From Planctomycetaceae bacterium (lineage in GTDB: Bacteria > Planctomycetota > Planctomycetia > Planctomycetales > Planctomycetaceae), in NCBI GenBank assembly GCA_017795105.1, contig CP051247.1:992001-1056000 (forward strand): DNA of 64,000 nucleotides, written 5' to 3'. Position numbers and translations under genes: made by a program. Shown here one piece after another: positions 49,110-57,432 of the stretch (position 1 is the stretch's first letter; each line of letters begins with the position of its first letter). Below the pieces are notes generated by a model. The model was not told the origin of the DNA. It saw nothing but the letters and a program-made list of their open reading frames with translations, and did not search any database.

Positions 49110-50408
49110 TTGGCGACCCGCATCCTGGATCTGCATGTCGACGATCTCCGCTTCCCGACGTCCCGCGAGCTCGATGGCTCTGACGCCATGAACGAGGCCC
49201 CGGATTATTCGGTGGCCTACGTCACGCTCACTACCAGCGAGAGTGCACTGCAGGGAAACGGAATCACGTTCACCATTGGGCGGGGAAACGAGATCGTGGT
49301 CGCAGCTGTCGAGGCGTTGCGCAATCGGATTGTCGGCATGACGCTCGAAGAAATCACGGCGGACATGGGGCAGTTCTGGCGACACATCACCAGCGACAGC
49401 CAGCTTCGCTGGATCGGCCCGGAGAAAGGCGTCATCCATCTGGCCACTGCCGCTGTGGTCAATGCGGTCTGGGATCTCTGGGCAAAATCAACCGGTAAGC
49501 CGCTGTGGCAGCTCGTCGCTGATCTCTCGCCTGAAGAGTTTGTCCGCTGTATCGACTTCCGGTATCTGACCGATGTCGTCACCCCCGAAGCGGCGGTGGA
49601 ACGACTGCGGAAACTGAAGGCGAGTCAACCAGAGCGCCTCGTACGGCTGCAGCAGAAAGGTTATCCCGCGTACACAACCTCAGCAGGCTGGCTGGGATAT
49701 TCCGATGAACGTCTGCGAGAACTCTGCCGACTGCGACTCAGCGAAGGCTGGGAGGTCTTCAAGATTAAAGTCGGTCGCGATCTGGAGGATGACCGACGAC
49801 GCTGCCGGATTATTCGCGAAGAGATCGGCCCCGATCGCCTGCTGCTCACCGACGCCAACCAGGTGTGGGACGTGCAGACCGCGATTGACTGGATGAAGCA
49901 GCTGGCCGAGTTCAATCCCTGGGCGATCGAAGAGCCGACCAGTCCCGACGATGTGCTCGGCTACGCCAAGATCTCCAAGGCATTGAATCCGATTCGCGTC
50001 GCCGGGGGCGAACACTGTGCGAATCGCGTGATGTTCAAACAGTTTCTGGAAGCGGGCGGGATGCAGGTCTGCCAGATTGATGCCTGTCGCCTTGGCGGCG
50101 TGAATGAAGTGCTGGCCGTGCTGCTGCTGGCGGCTGAGTTTAACGTGCCGGTCTGTCCGCATGCCGGCGGTGTCGGCCTCTGCGAATACGTACAGCATTT
50201 GTCGATCATCGACTATCTCTGCGTCTCCGGCTCGCTCGAGAACCGCATGGCCGAACACGCCGGCACCTGCCACGAACACTTCATCGACCCGATTCGCATT
50301 CGAGACGGACACTACCTTCTGCCGGAGAAGCCGGGCTACAGCATCACGATGTTCCCGGAGTCAATCGAGAAGGCTCGTTTCCCCGAGGGAAAGTTCTGGC
50401 ACGACTGA
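49110..50408 (+). CDS. Enolase-superfamily dehydratase, L-fuconate dehydratase-like
   Basis: A 432-residue member of the mandelate racemase/enolase superfamily. It matches L-fuconate dehydratase: the N-terminal HVDDLRFPTSRELDGSDAMN, SWLGYSDE-like TSAGWLGYSDE, KIKVG with the catalytic Lys, LLTDANQVWDV, AIEEPTSPDD and RVAGGEHCANR as metal and acid residues, and the C-terminal CPHAGGVGLCEYVQH with the catalytic His. The enzyme would convert L-fuconate to 2-keto-3-deoxy-L-fuconate in fucose breakdown, a sugar common in algal polysaccharides that planctomycetes degrade. The start is TTG at 49110 with AAGGA seven bases upstream. No other fucose gene is adjacent. Confidence 0.9.
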   Translation: MATRILDLHVDDLRFPTSRELDGSDAMNEAPDYSVAYVTLTTSESALQGNGITFTIGRGNEIVVAAVEALRNRIVGMTLEEITADMGQFWRHITSDSQLRWIGPEKGVIHLATAAVVNAVWDLWAKSTGKPLWQLVADLSPEEFVRCIDFRYLTDVVTPEAAVERLRKLKASQPERLVRLQQKGYPAYTTSAGWLGYSDERLRELCRLRLSEGWEVFKIKVGRDLEDDRRRCRIIREEIGPDRLLLTDANQVWDVQTAIDWMKQLAEFNPWAIEEPTSPDDVLGYAKISKALNPIRVAGGEHCANRVMFKQFLEAGGMQVCQIDACRLGGVNEVLAVLLLAAEFNVPVCPHAGGVGLCEYVQHLSIIDYLCVSGSLENRMAEHAGTCHEHFIDPIRIRDGHYLLPEKPGYSITMFPESIEKARFPEGKFWHD

Positions 50409-50517
50409 GATTCGATGTAGCCGAAAGAGAGGCCTCCCGATGTGGCGACTCAGACTCTATACTGCCTGAACACAATTCATTTCGACCGGCGTGCACTCTG
50501 ATGAAGACGTACAGCTC

Positions 50518-51000
50518 ATGAAAATAGGCATAGTCAGCGACACTCACGGCAACGTCGCCAATACCGAACGAGCCGTGGAGATTCTGAAGCAGGCAGACGT
50601 TTCGGCCGTGCTGCACTGCGGCGATATCTGCGGCGTCCGAATTGTTGACATGTTCGTCGACTGGCCGACGCATTTTGTCACCGGAAACTGCGACAATGCG
50701 ATGATGATGCAGAACGCGGTCGAAACGATCGAACAGACGTGGCACGGGATGTTCGGAGAGATCGAACTCGGCAACCGAAAGATCGCCCTGCTTCACAGCC
50801 ACGAGCCGGGCCGCCTCGCATTCGCCGCGGAATCAGGCGATTACGATCTCGTCTGCTACGGGCATACGCATCAGCGCGAGCAGCACAAGGTTGGCGAGAC
50901 GCTCGTTCTCAATCCGGGAGCAATTCACCGGGCGAATCCGCATACGATCGCAATTGTCGATCTGGAGACGATGACCGCGGAACACGTTGTGATTGACTGA
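50518..51000 (+). CDS. YfcE/MJ0936-type phosphodiesterase
   Basis: A 160-residue calcineurin-like metallophosphoesterase of the YfcE/MJ0936 family. The metal ligands are in MKIGIVSDTHGN (Asp and His), CGDICG (Asp), GNCD (Asn), LLHSHEPG (His) and CYGHTHQRE (two His). Family members hydrolyse phosphodiesters in vitro; the natural substrate is unknown. The ATG at 50518 gives the family's exact start, although the frame is open to 50491. It follows the dehydratase gene by 109 bases and precedes the LON gene by 73 bases on the same strand. Confidence 0.9.
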   Translation: MKIGIVSDTHGNVANTERAVEILKQADVSAVLHCGDICGVRIVDMFVDWPTHFVTGNCDNAMMMQNAVETIEQTWHGMFGEIELGNRKIALLHSHEPGRLAFAAESGDYDLVCYGHTHQREQHKVGETLVLNPGAIHRANPHTIAIVDLETMTAEHVVID

Positions 51001-51073
51001 GCAGCGAAGACTGAGAATCCGTTCGGAGCGGCTATAATAGAAGGCACTGATTTCTGCGAGAGAGGTAATCGTC

Positions 51074-51724
51074 ATGATTAGCGAACAGCTTGCTCTGCCT
51101 TCCGACTTCGACGGGACCGTGCGACTGTTTCCGCTGCCCGATCTCGTGCTGTTTCCGCGGATGATTCTGCCGCTGCATATTTTTGAGCCACGCTACTGCG
51201 ACATGCTTAACGATGCATCGCAGACCGATCAGCTGATCACGATGGCCACGCTCCAGCCGAAGAACGAGGGCGTCGAGGCAGTCGCCAACACGGTCTGCAT
51301 CGGACTGGTTGTGGCTCAGGAAGAAACTGTGCAGGGGACTTTCAAAGTCGTTCTGGCGGGAATCGAACGAGCCGCCATTCGACACGAGATCGAGTCGCCG
51401 GACAGTTTTCGCCGGGCGATGGTCGAAGTCATCCGCAGCGACAACCCCGACTCGGAAGAAACGCAGCGGCTCTTCGCCGAACGCCTGCTCGGCTGCTTCA
51501 CGGAGTCGGCTTCTGAAGTCCAGCAGATCCGCAAGCTGATCGACGAACAGAACCTCGACCTCGGCACACTGACCGACCTGATCGCCTACCATTCCGAACT
51601 GCAGACGCAAAGCAAACTGAACCTGCTGGCCGAACCGGAAACGACAACACGCGCGAATCAACTGCTGCGACTGTTCGGTAGCGCGAACAAGTATCCGTTT
51701 CCGCCAAAGTTCAGTGAGAATTGA
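51074..51724 (+). CDS. LON substrate-binding-domain protein
   Basis: A 216-residue stand-alone LON N-terminal domain: VRLFPLPDLVLFPRMILPLHIFEPRY is the domain's opening signature, followed by beta-strands and a helical C-terminal half (QQIRKLIDEQNLDLGTLTDLIAYH). No AAA or protease domain is attached, as in the YbbN/YcaA-like 'Lon N-terminal only' proteins, which may present substrates. The next gene starts on the base right after its stop (TGA then ATG), so the two are co-translated. Confidence 0.9.
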   Translation: MISEQLALPSDFDGTVRLFPLPDLVLFPRMILPLHIFEPRYCDMLNDASQTDQLITMATLQPKNEGVEAVANTVCIGLVVAQEETVQGTFKVVLAGIERAAIRHEIESPDSFRRAMVEVIRSDNPDSEETQRLFAERLLGCFTESASEVQQIRKLIDEQNLDLGTLTDLIAYHSELQTQSKLNLLAEPETTTRANQLLRLFGSANKYPFPPKFSEN

Positions 51725-52024
51725 ATGGAAGACAACAACACCACCGAACCTGCTGAGGACGGCAGGAAAGAACGGTGGACACTGTCGAACACCATCTACA
51801 CGCTTGTCATTTATGGCATCTTTTTCTGCGTGTACGTGTGGAGTGCGGTGCCGACAGCGAAGCTGCTTCAGGCGGTCGGCCCCTCCTCAGAGACGCCCCG
51901 GTGGGTGCACAGGATCGTCTACGCCCCTGCTCATCGCTTATCAAGAATCAGCCCGGCGGTTGAGTCGTTTCAGCGGGAGCAGTCCTTCTGGTGGGAAGAG
52001 TTTGTCCTGCGTCACGTCTTATAG
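51725..52024 (+). CDS. Small single-pass membrane protein
   Basis: A 99-residue protein. Residues 1-18 are hydrophilic and charged, followed by one hydrophobic segment (about 22-43, TIYTLVIYGIFFCVYVW) and a hydrophilic tail ending EEFVLRHVL. No known domain. The start codon adjoins the stop of the LON-domain gene, with no gap, which argues for a real gene and coupled translation. Function unknown; it may serve as a membrane partner of the LON protein, an inference from position only. Confidence 0.75.
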   Translation: MEDNNTTEPAEDGRKERWTLSNTIYTLVIYGIFFCVYVWSAVPTAKLLQAVGPSSETPRWVHRIVYAPAHRLSRISPAVESFQREQSFWWEEFVLRHVL

Positions 52025-52061
52025 ACAGCAGCGGGTCGCCTGTTGAGACATACTGATGTGG

Positions 52062-52118
52062 GGTGGCCCGTCCGCCTCAGCGGGCGGGTCGCGCAAGCGA
52101 CAAGAGGCAGCGCCATCC
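52062..52118. repeat. Short hairpin-ended repeat, variant B (57 bp)
   Basis: GGTGGC is followed by CCGTCCGC-CTCA-GCGGGCGG and by GTCGC-GCAA-GCGAC, then ends in GCCATCC. This follows the two-hairpin end plan of the elements at 9463 and 55813, here only one end long. Confidence 0.6.
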
Positions 52119-52274
52119 GCGTGTCGAACTGGAATCGCCCGGCCCTCAAAGAATCCTCGGCCCTGGTCCTCCCTGAACTGCGAACACCACTACAGTTGAC
52201 TCGCCAGGCACTATCGCTAAGCAGTGCTGGGAGGTGCGCTGGACCTAACCGCCGAGCACATTTGCTGGGATAGC

Positions 52275-53396
52275 CTACTTTTTCTGCTCGAGCCCCAAGA
52301 GTTCGCGGTACAGTTCCTGATACCGTTCCGCGACCGCGTCCCACGTCGGGCACTGCTCAACCGCCCGCGATGCTTCGATCGCATAGCGTTCGCGCGTTTC
52401 CGGCTGTTCGATGAGCTGTTCAATCCGTGCAGCCAGTTCTGCATCATCACCGATCGGAACAATCGCTCCTGAGACGCCGTCCTCGATTAAATCTTCAATC
52501 CCCTCCACGGCCGTGGAGACGATCGGCAGTCCTGCGGCCATGGCTTCCAGAATGACATTCGGCATCCCCTCCCATCGCGACGGAAAGACGAACAGGTCGG
52601 CGGTCTTCATTAGCTCGGGAATGTCGCTCCGGGAGCCGAGCAGTTGAACGGTTTCGGTCAGGCTTCGATCCTGAATCTGCTGTTCAAGCTCCGCTCGCAG
52701 CGGCCCCTCCCCCGCGATGAGCCAGCGAACTCGCGGGAACTTCGGCCTGAGCGTTTCGGCGAGATGCGGCAGAGTCAGCACGCCTTTCTGCGGATCGAGG
52801 CGCCCAGCGAAGAGAATCAGAAACTCAGGGTCACTGCAGTGGAGTTCCGTCCGCGAAACCGGCTCCGCATACCGGAAGCGTTCGAGGGCGACGCCGTTCG
52901 GTATCACGAGCAGCTTCTCAGCCGGAAGGCCTCCCAGTTCAATCGAAAACCGACGGACGGCTTCGCTCACACAGACGTGCCGCGTCACCCAGCGATCGGT
53001 CCAGCGGTCGAGTTTCAGATACGAGTTCGAACGCTGCTCGGCAACGCGGATGCCGCAGACCATCACTGGCACGCCCGCCATGCGAGCGGCGATACGGGCC
53101 AGTAAATTCGCATGGAACAGATAAGACTGCACCAGCCGTGGTCGAAACTGCCGCATCTCACGTCGGAGTTTTTTCAAAGCCGCCAGTGGACGCCGGCGAC
53201 TCGCATGCAGACAGACGACGTCGATTCCGTTCTGCCGCAGTTGCTCGACCAGTTCCCCTTCTCCGCTGAGGCAGACGACACGCGGGTTCCATTCCGTGCG
53301 ATCGAGCCGGGTGACGAGCTGGACGAACGCCCGCTCCGCCCCGCCGGGATCGAGCTCGGTAATGCAGAACAGAATGGGCACGGGAGTCTGCGACAT
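52275..53396 (-). CDS. Glycosyltransferase family 4
   Basis: A 373-residue GT4 (GT-B fold) glycosyltransferase, transferring a sugar from a nucleotide-activated donor to a lipid- or polysaccharide-bound acceptor. The N-terminal half has LDPGGAERAFVQLV; the C-terminal Rossmann half has VIPNGVALERF, LFAGRLDPQKG, WLIAGEGPL, and the donor site DLFVFPSRWEGMPNVILEAMAAGLPIV with its E-x7-E. No membrane segment. The frame opens at a TTG (53411); ATG 53396 is preferred. It stands alone, leftward, so the acceptor pathway cannot be inferred. Confidence 0.92.
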   Translation of the reverse strand: MSQTPVPILFCITELDPGGAERAFVQLVTRLDRTEWNPRVVCLSGEGELVEQLRQNGIDVVCLHASRRRPLAALKKLRREMRQFRPRLVQSYLFHANLLARIAARMAGVPVMVCGIRVAEQRSNSYLKLDRWTDRWVTRHVCVSEAVRRFSIELGGLPAEKLLVIPNGVALERFRYAEPVSRTELHCSDPEFLILFAGRLDPQKGVLTLPHLAETLRPKFPRVRWLIAGEGPLRAELEQQIQDRSLTETVQLLGSRSDIPELMKTADLFVFPSRWEGMPNVILEAMAAGLPIVSTAVEGIEDLIEDGVSGAIVPIGDDAELAARIEQLIEQPETRERYAIEASRAVEQCPTWDAVAERYQELYRELLGLEQKK

Positions 53397-53519
53397 GTCG
53401 GGACGGGTCAAATTGCGAAAGTCAGAGGGAATAAACTATAAACCGGCCTCTCACGGACCGCATCGAGCCGGATTGGAATCGAAGTTGATTCCGGCAAGCA
53501 CGCTGAAGACAGGCCGCTT

Positions 53520-53557
53520 GTGGCTGCGCCACCCAGACTTGAAAGTCTGGGCCATCC
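53520..53557. repeat. Hairpin-ended repeat, right-end fragment
   Basis: GTGGC-TGC-GCCAC is followed by CCAGACTT-GA-AAGTCTGG and GCCATCC. This is the right-end plan of the elements at 9463 and 55813 with other stem sequences. It lies 41 bases before the queA ATG. Confidence 0.7.
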
Positions 53558-53597
53558 TCTTAAGTCCCTTCTATTACGAAACGAGACATACCTGCCG

Positions 53598-54665
53598 ATG
53601 GCGGATCTTAATCAGATTTCCTCTTACGATTACACTCTCCCCGAGGAATTAATCGCTCAGTCCCCTGCTCCGCACCGCACCGATTCGCGGCTCCTCGTCT
53701 TCGATCGCGGCTCGGGAACGAAGACGCATCGCCACTTTCGCGACCTGCTGGAGTTTGTTCGTCCGGGCGATTGCCTCGTGTTGAACCGCACCCGCGTCGT
53801 TCCGGCTCGGCTACGAGGGTTTCGCGATCAGACGGGCGGAAAGTGGGAAGGCCTCTTTCTGCGGCTGGATGCGGACAACAGCTGGATCATTATCGGCAAG
53901 ACCAAAGGGAAGCTGCAGTTGGGCGAGACCGTCACCGTGCACAGCGAGGATCAGCAGTCGAAGCTGCAGATCCAGTTTCTGGAACGGGGCGAACAGGGAA
54001 CCTGGCGGGTGCAGCCGGTTCTCGAAGATGGCGATTCCTCGACGGCCTGGGAACTGCTCGATCGCGTCGGTGCGATTCCGTTGCCGCCATATATTCAGCA
54101 CGGACAGGCCGTGCCGGAGGATCGGGAGCGGTATCAGACGGTTTACGCGAGCACCCCCGGAGCCGTCGCGGCTCCGACTGCGGGTCTGCATTTCACGCCG
54201 GAGCTTCTCGACCGCTGCCGGGAATCGGGAGTCGGCATTGCCGAGGTGACGCTGCATGTCGGCCTGGGGACGTTCCGCCCAATTGCCGTCGAGAACCTCG
54301 ATGAACACGAGATGCATTCCGAATGGTGCGAAGTCTCCGAAGAAACGGTGAACAAGCTCGCCGAAACCCGAGCCAATGGGGGCCGCGTGATCGCAGTCGG
54401 CACGACGACGGTTCGCACGCTGGAAACCGCGGCTCGATCGGGTTCACTGCAGCCGTGGCAGGGAGAATCGACACTGTTTATCCGGCCGGGGTTTGAGTTC
54501 CATGCGATCGACGGCATGATCACGAACTTCCATCTGCCAAAATCGAGCCTGCTGGTCATGCTGAGTGCCTTCACCGGGTACGAGCCGATCATGGACTGTT
54601 ACGCCGAGGCGATCCGGGAGCGGTACCGGTTTTACAGTTACGGGGATGCGATGCTGATTGTTTGA
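53598..54665 (+). CDS. queA: tRNA S-adenosylmethionine ribosyltransferase-isomerase
   Basis: Queuosine-pathway enzyme that transfers and isomerises the ribosyl part of SAM onto preQ1 at tRNA wobble position 34. The 355-residue protein shows LPEELIAQSP, DCLVLNRTRVVPARL, VGAIPLPPYI, AAPTAGLHFT, HVGLGTFRPI and FIRPGFEF, all QueA hallmarks, in the right order. ATG 53598 gives the standard start (DLNQISSYDYTLPEELIAQ follows); the frame is open to 53520 through a repeat. No other queuosine gene is nearby. Confidence 0.96.
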   Translation: MADLNQISSYDYTLPEELIAQSPAPHRTDSRLLVFDRGSGTKTHRHFRDLLEFVRPGDCLVLNRTRVVPARLRGFRDQTGGKWEGLFLRLDADNSWIIIGKTKGKLQLGETVTVHSEDQQSKLQIQFLERGEQGTWRVQPVLEDGDSSTAWELLDRVGAIPLPPYIQHGQAVPEDRERYQTVYASTPGAVAAPTAGLHFTPELLDRCRESGVGIAEVTLHVGLGTFRPIAVENLDEHEMHSEWCEVSEETVNKLAETRANGGRVIAVGTTTVRTLETAARSGSLQPWQGESTLFIRPGFEFHAIDGMITNFHLPKSSLLVMLSAFTGYEPIMDCYAEAIRERYRFYSYGDAMLIV

Positions 54666-54680
54666 ACGTCGAAGACAAGC

Positions 54681-54702
54681 ATGCCCACGCAAGCGTGGGC
54701 AT
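54681..54702. repeat. Palindromic hairpin after queA
   Basis: ATGCCCACGC-AA-GCGTGGGCAT is a perfect 10-base stem with a 2-base loop, 16 bases after the queA stop. Such palindromes recur in planctomycete genomes (recollection). It may act as a terminator-like mRNA end although no T-run follows. Confidence 0.7.
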
Positions 54703-54736
54703 GGCACCCGGTTTCCGGAAGAAGTCGACCAAAATG

Positions 54737-54764
54737 AAGGCCCGGAAGTTCACTTCCGGGCCTT
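54737..54764. repeat. Hairpin sharing the stem of the 194-bp elements
   Basis: AAGGCCCGGAAG-TTCA-CTTCCGGGCCTT is a perfect 12-base stem. Its core CCCGGAAGTTCACTTCCGGG is identical to the left-end hairpin of the element at 55813, so it may be a remnant of it. Confidence 0.7.
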
Positions 54765-54934
54765 CCCGCCGTGCTTCGTATAGATTCACGTTCATCGCCT
54801 ATTTCCAACTGCGCTTCCGCTACCGCCACTGTTGACCTATCCTACTATTTGTGGATTGCCTGCACGAAACAGTATCTGCCTTTCACACGTAGAACGGCGG
54901 TTTCCGCCCTCGTTTTTGCATTCAAGGATGAACA

Positions 54935-55150
54935 ATGCTTCCAGCTATCAGGATCGCCGCAGCTACCTTCCTGCTCTTTCAAACCGGATGCACGAATGAA
55001 GCGGCTAACGGAATCGCAAACAACAAGTTCACGATCAACGATGCTGTTTTCGCCGACCAAGAAGGCCAGGTAACAATCACTGACAGCGGATCGGGCACCG
55101 AACACGATCCAATCGGCGTTGACACTCAGTTTGAACCATTACTGCGATAG
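54935..55150 (+). CDS. Small lipoprotein-like product
   Basis: A 71-residue product with a hydrophobic start MLPAIRIAAATFLLFQTGC, where the Cys could be a lipidation site, though the residues before it fit the lipobox only partly (Q-T-G-C). The mature part is short and hydrophilic and resembles no family I know. An AAGGA six bases before the ATG supports translation. It is the first gene of the low-density region with attC-like sites; a hairpin (AGCACATT/AATGTGCT, 55149-55167) begins at its stop. It could be a cassette remnant or a chance reading frame. Confidence 0.5.
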   Translation: MLPAIRIAAATFLLFQTGCTNEAANGIANNKFTINDAVFADQEGQVTITDSGSGTEHDPIGVDTQFEPLLR

Positions 55151-55234
55151 CACATTCATAATGTGCTCGGTCGCAAAGGTGCGAGGACATTGGGCCGTGA
55201 ATAACTCGTCGTGCAACGTCAAACGGTAAAGGCC

Positions 55235-55324
55235 ACGTAACAACAGCGTGAACCGGAGCGGCGGATTAGGTGGAAATCTCATGGGCAGCGTAACGTCGCC
55301 GCCCGGTTACGCTAAACGTTAGGT
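55235..55324 (+). other. attC-like recombination site 1
   Basis: The outer cores are ACGTAAC (55235-55241) and GTTAGGT (55318-55324); the latter fits the G-TTRRRY consensus and the former misses RYYYAAC at one base. The arms are imperfect inverted repeats: left CAGCGTGAACCGGAGCGGCG, right CGTCGCCGCCCGGTTACGCT, pairing with single unpaired bases, as in attC sites. Length is 90 bp, within the usual 57-141. A small gene starts 26 bases downstream, as in cassettes. Confidence 0.7.
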
Positions 55325-55349
55325 GCCTCTGTTGCCATCACGACGAATC

Positions 55350-55781
55350 ATGAAAAGCGTGCTCGAAGGTTTCGTCGGAACCTACACAAGCCGCTATTCG
55401 GACCTTCGTGGCTACTGGCTTCACGGACAATTGTCGTTGGATACATCGGGGTACGACATTGATTTGCTGAGCGCGCCTCCCGAAGGCGAAACGCCACTCG
55501 CGACAGCGCACCGGCTCGCAATTCGTCGATTCAAGGAACAGCTTGCGAAATCTGGCCTTCATGTCGCCCTTGTCAGATCCGCACATCTCAAAGTCGATAT
55601 CCGACGCAAGCCTGCAGAGGGATGGCAAGGTGATCATCGCAGCGTTGGTCATATGGTACATTTTGTTGCAATTGCTGAGATGGACAATGGTCGCAGCTAC
55701 AAACGCGACCGATGGGTGTTTGTCGCCCCGCACGATCCCCAAAAAGAGAGTCGACGATTACCTGCCGACTGGGGCACCTAA
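55350..55781 (+). CDS. Cassette gene, unknown function
   Basis: A 143-residue soluble protein (MKSVLEGFVGTYTSRYSDLRGYWLHGQL...) without signal peptide, predicted mixed alpha/beta. No family was recognised. Its position is telling: the ATG is 26 bases after the end of attC-like site 1, and its stop codon TAA lies inside the next core, ACCTAAC (55776-55782), exactly as in integron cassettes. The downstream site is cut by a 194-bp repeat. The gene probably has no promoter of its own and would be expressed from outside. Immunity, toxin or stress roles are typical of cassettes but unproven here. Confidence 0.7.
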   Translation: MKSVLEGFVGTYTSRYSDLRGYWLHGQLSLDTSGYDIDLLSAPPEGETPLATAHRLAIRRFKEQLAKSGLHVALVRSAHLKVDIRRKPAEGWQGDHRSVGHMVHFVAIAEMDNGRSYKRDRWVFVAPHDPQKESRRLPADWGT

Positions 55782-55812
55782 CCACCCACTGCACCCGAGC
55801 CCTCGAGCGGCA
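55776..55812 (+). other. Left half of an attC-like site, interrupted by a repeat
   Basis: ACCTAAC fits RYYYAAC perfectly and holds the stop codon of the preceding gene. It is followed by CACCCACTGCACCCGAGC, typical of attC left arms. The sequence is interrupted at 55813 by the 194-bp element; the right half (a GTTRRRY core) was not found beyond it. Confidence 0.6.
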
Positions 55813-56006
55813 GGATGGCCCGGAAGTTCACTTCCGGGTGACGTAGTCACAAGCAGCCGCCCGTGGGACGTTGATGATTAGAAGACGTGGGAACACGAGT
55901 ACCCAACAACTTGCTTCTCGTTGGGAATGCATGCAAAATCAATCGAATTCGCCGATGGGCACCTGCTTGTTGCTCCGCAACCCGGAGGTATACCTCCGGG
56001 CCATCC
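55813..56006. repeat. 194-bp hairpin-ended repeat, copy 1
   Basis: Ends are the 12-base inverted repeat GGATGGCCCGGA / TCCGGGCCATCC. Left: CCGGAAG-TTCA-CTTCCGG then GTGAC-GTA-GTCAC. Right: GTTGC-TCC-GCAAC then CCGGAGGT-AT-ACCTCCGG. A central hairpin CCCAAC...GTTGGG is also present. Copies at 56583 and 58096 have exactly the same length. Plus-strand frames through it give the same peptide in all copies and are not genes. Confidence 0.88.
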
Positions 56007-56065
56007 CGCGGGTAAATTTTCCGAACAGGAGAAGATTCATCACATCAATAAGTCCAATTTCTGTG

Positions 56066-56431
56066 ATGGTTAACCTTGTATGTGGATACGGGAGAACAGG
56101 TGTTGCACGTAATGTCGGGGACATGAATAGAGTTGATCAGATGAGAAGAGGAAGATCCTATCTAGTAATTTTGACAGGAGAAGACTGTGGCTATTCCCCC
56201 TATTCATGGCATAGATGTCTGTTGAAATGCTCAAGGCCGTATTTCTCGGACGATGATGGAGATGGGACAGCAGGTAGAACTGTGTCGGAGATCTATTCGG
56301 AGGTATTCCGGCCGGAAGACCAGACGCGTCGAGGTGAGTATCTAAAGATGGTTGAAGAGACAGATGACCATCGAAGAATGGTAGATTTAGCATTGCGAAT
56401 AGACCGCGAAGAGAGCTCAGGCAGGGATTGA
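56066..56431 (+). CDS. Cassette-region gene, unknown function, AT-richer
   Basis: A 121-residue protein (MVNLVCGYGRTGVARNVGDM...) with several Cys, Tyr and Trp residues (GEDCGYSPYSWHRCLLKC) and an acidic C-terminal half. No family was recognised. Its codon use is visibly richer in A and T (AGA/ATA/TTG codons) than the neighbours, which suggests recent transfer. It begins 60 bases after repeat copy 1. The frame is open further upstream only through the repeat. No strong ribosome-binding site is seen before ATG 56066, so the start is uncertain. Confidence 0.55.
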   Translation: MVNLVCGYGRTGVARNVGDMNRVDQMRRGRSYLVILTGEDCGYSPYSWHRCLLKCSRPYFSDDDGDGTAGRTVSEIYSEVFRPEDQTRRGEYLKMVEETDDHRRMVDLALRIDREESSGRD

Positions 56432-56484
56432 TAAGCGTTCCTAGTCTTGCTATCCAACGCTGCATGGTTGCTTGGAAAGCCTCA

Positions 56485-56501
56485 TGTCAGTTTGACTGAC
56501 A
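56485..56501. repeat. Short palindrome
   Basis: TGTCAGT-TTG-ACTGACA, a 7-base stem with a 3-base loop, lies 54 bases after the stop of the gene at 56066. It may be a weak terminator, or part of a lost attC arm. Confidence 0.45.
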
Positions 56502-56582
56502 GGCGGCCTCCAGTTCAACGGATTGGAATGTTTGAAAAAGTTGTTCTAGGTGTTATGAAGGTTGAATTTGGTAAGTTCCGCA

Positions 56583-56776
56583 GGATGGCCCGGAAGTCCA
56601 CTTCCGGGTGACGAAGTCGCAGGCAGCCGCCCGTGGGACGTTGGTGATTAGAAGACGTGGGAACACGAGTACCCAACAACTTGCTTCTCGTTGGGGATGG
56701 ATGCACAATCGATCGAATTCGCCGATGGGCCGCTGCTTGTTGCTCCGCAACCCGGAGGTAAACCTCCGGGCCATCC
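56583..56776. repeat. 194-bp hairpin-ended repeat, copy 2
   Basis: Same structure and length as copy 1, with about 15 differences; ends GGATGGCCCGGA / TCCGGGCCATCC are intact, left hairpin CCGGAAGTCCACTTCCGG, second left hairpin GTGAC-GAA-GTCGC, right hairpins GTTGC-TCC-GCAAC and CCGGAGGTAAACCTCCGG. It seems to interrupt a short reading frame that starts at 56528. Confidence 0.88.
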
Positions 56777-56817
56777 CGCCGCCTTCTGTCTATCAATTAG
56801 TTCGTCGCAACAGCAAC

Positions 56818-57432
56818 ATGACGCGTTCACTATCCGCAAATCTGGCTCTGTGGCTTAGCGTGGTCACAGGATGCGCGCCGCAACTCCAACCACCAACTAC
56901 GGAAATGCAAATGGCCGAAGACATTGGGCTTTCACGCTCCGAACTTCTCGCAATTGAAGATGACGTCGACTTCGTTGGTACTGTGATCGACGATATTTGG
57001 GCAATGCCTTGGCCCGACGAGCGAGGCTCCGACGAATATGTCGCGTTTTTCAAATCGCTCCCTCCGGAAAAACGCGTAATCTGGGCAACGTGGCGACTTC
57101 AAGGCGAGGTCAGTAATGGTGGATTCGGACAGTACTTCACAAACCTTGAAGACGATTGCTACATTGATGAAGCGCTCGCCGGATTCACGACGCTCGGTGC
57201 ATCGGCACACCGCACGATGTTTGAACAGGTCATCAAGTATCGAGACGAACACGCTGAAGAAATCGCCAAGGCGAAAGACTGGAACGAATACGCGAAGATA
57301 ATGGGTTTCGTACCGCTGAATCAGGCGCTCGACAATATCAGCTTCCGCTTCATCAAGAAGAACGCGGAATTGTATGCGATCCGCCGCAAGTACATCTTGG
57401 ACCATATCGACGTGTTTGTTTCGAGACCCTAA
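56818..57432 (+). CDS. Lipoprotein with DUF4375 domain, cassette gene
   Basis: A 204-residue predicted lipoprotein: signal peptide MTRSLSANLALWLSVVTGC with a good lipobox (V-T-G-C). The C-terminal 120 residues match the DUF4375 (DMP19-like) family in WATWRLQGEVSNGGFGQYFTN and in AGFTTLGASAHRTMFEQVIKY. The DUF4375 function is unknown; many members lie in mobile or immunity-type settings. The stop codon TAA lies inside the core CCCTAAC of attC-like site 2 (57427-57433), as in integron cassettes. It starts 41 bases after repeat copy 2. Confidence 0.75.
   Translation: MTRSLSANLALWLSVVTGCAPQLQPPTTEMQMAEDIGLSRSELLAIEDDVDFVGTVIDDIWAMPWPDERGSDEYVAFFKSLPPEKRVIWATWRLQGEVSNGGFGQYFTNLEDDCYIDEALAGFTTLGASAHRTMFEQVIKYRDEHAEEIAKAKDWNEYAKIMGFVPLNQALDNISFRFIKKNAELYAIRRKYILDHIDVFVSRP

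Noticed and set aside
55871..56065. Gene starts inside the 194-bp repeats (also at 56608 and 58121)
   Set aside because: The same peptide is produced by each repeat copy; frames merely run through the element into the real genes downstream.
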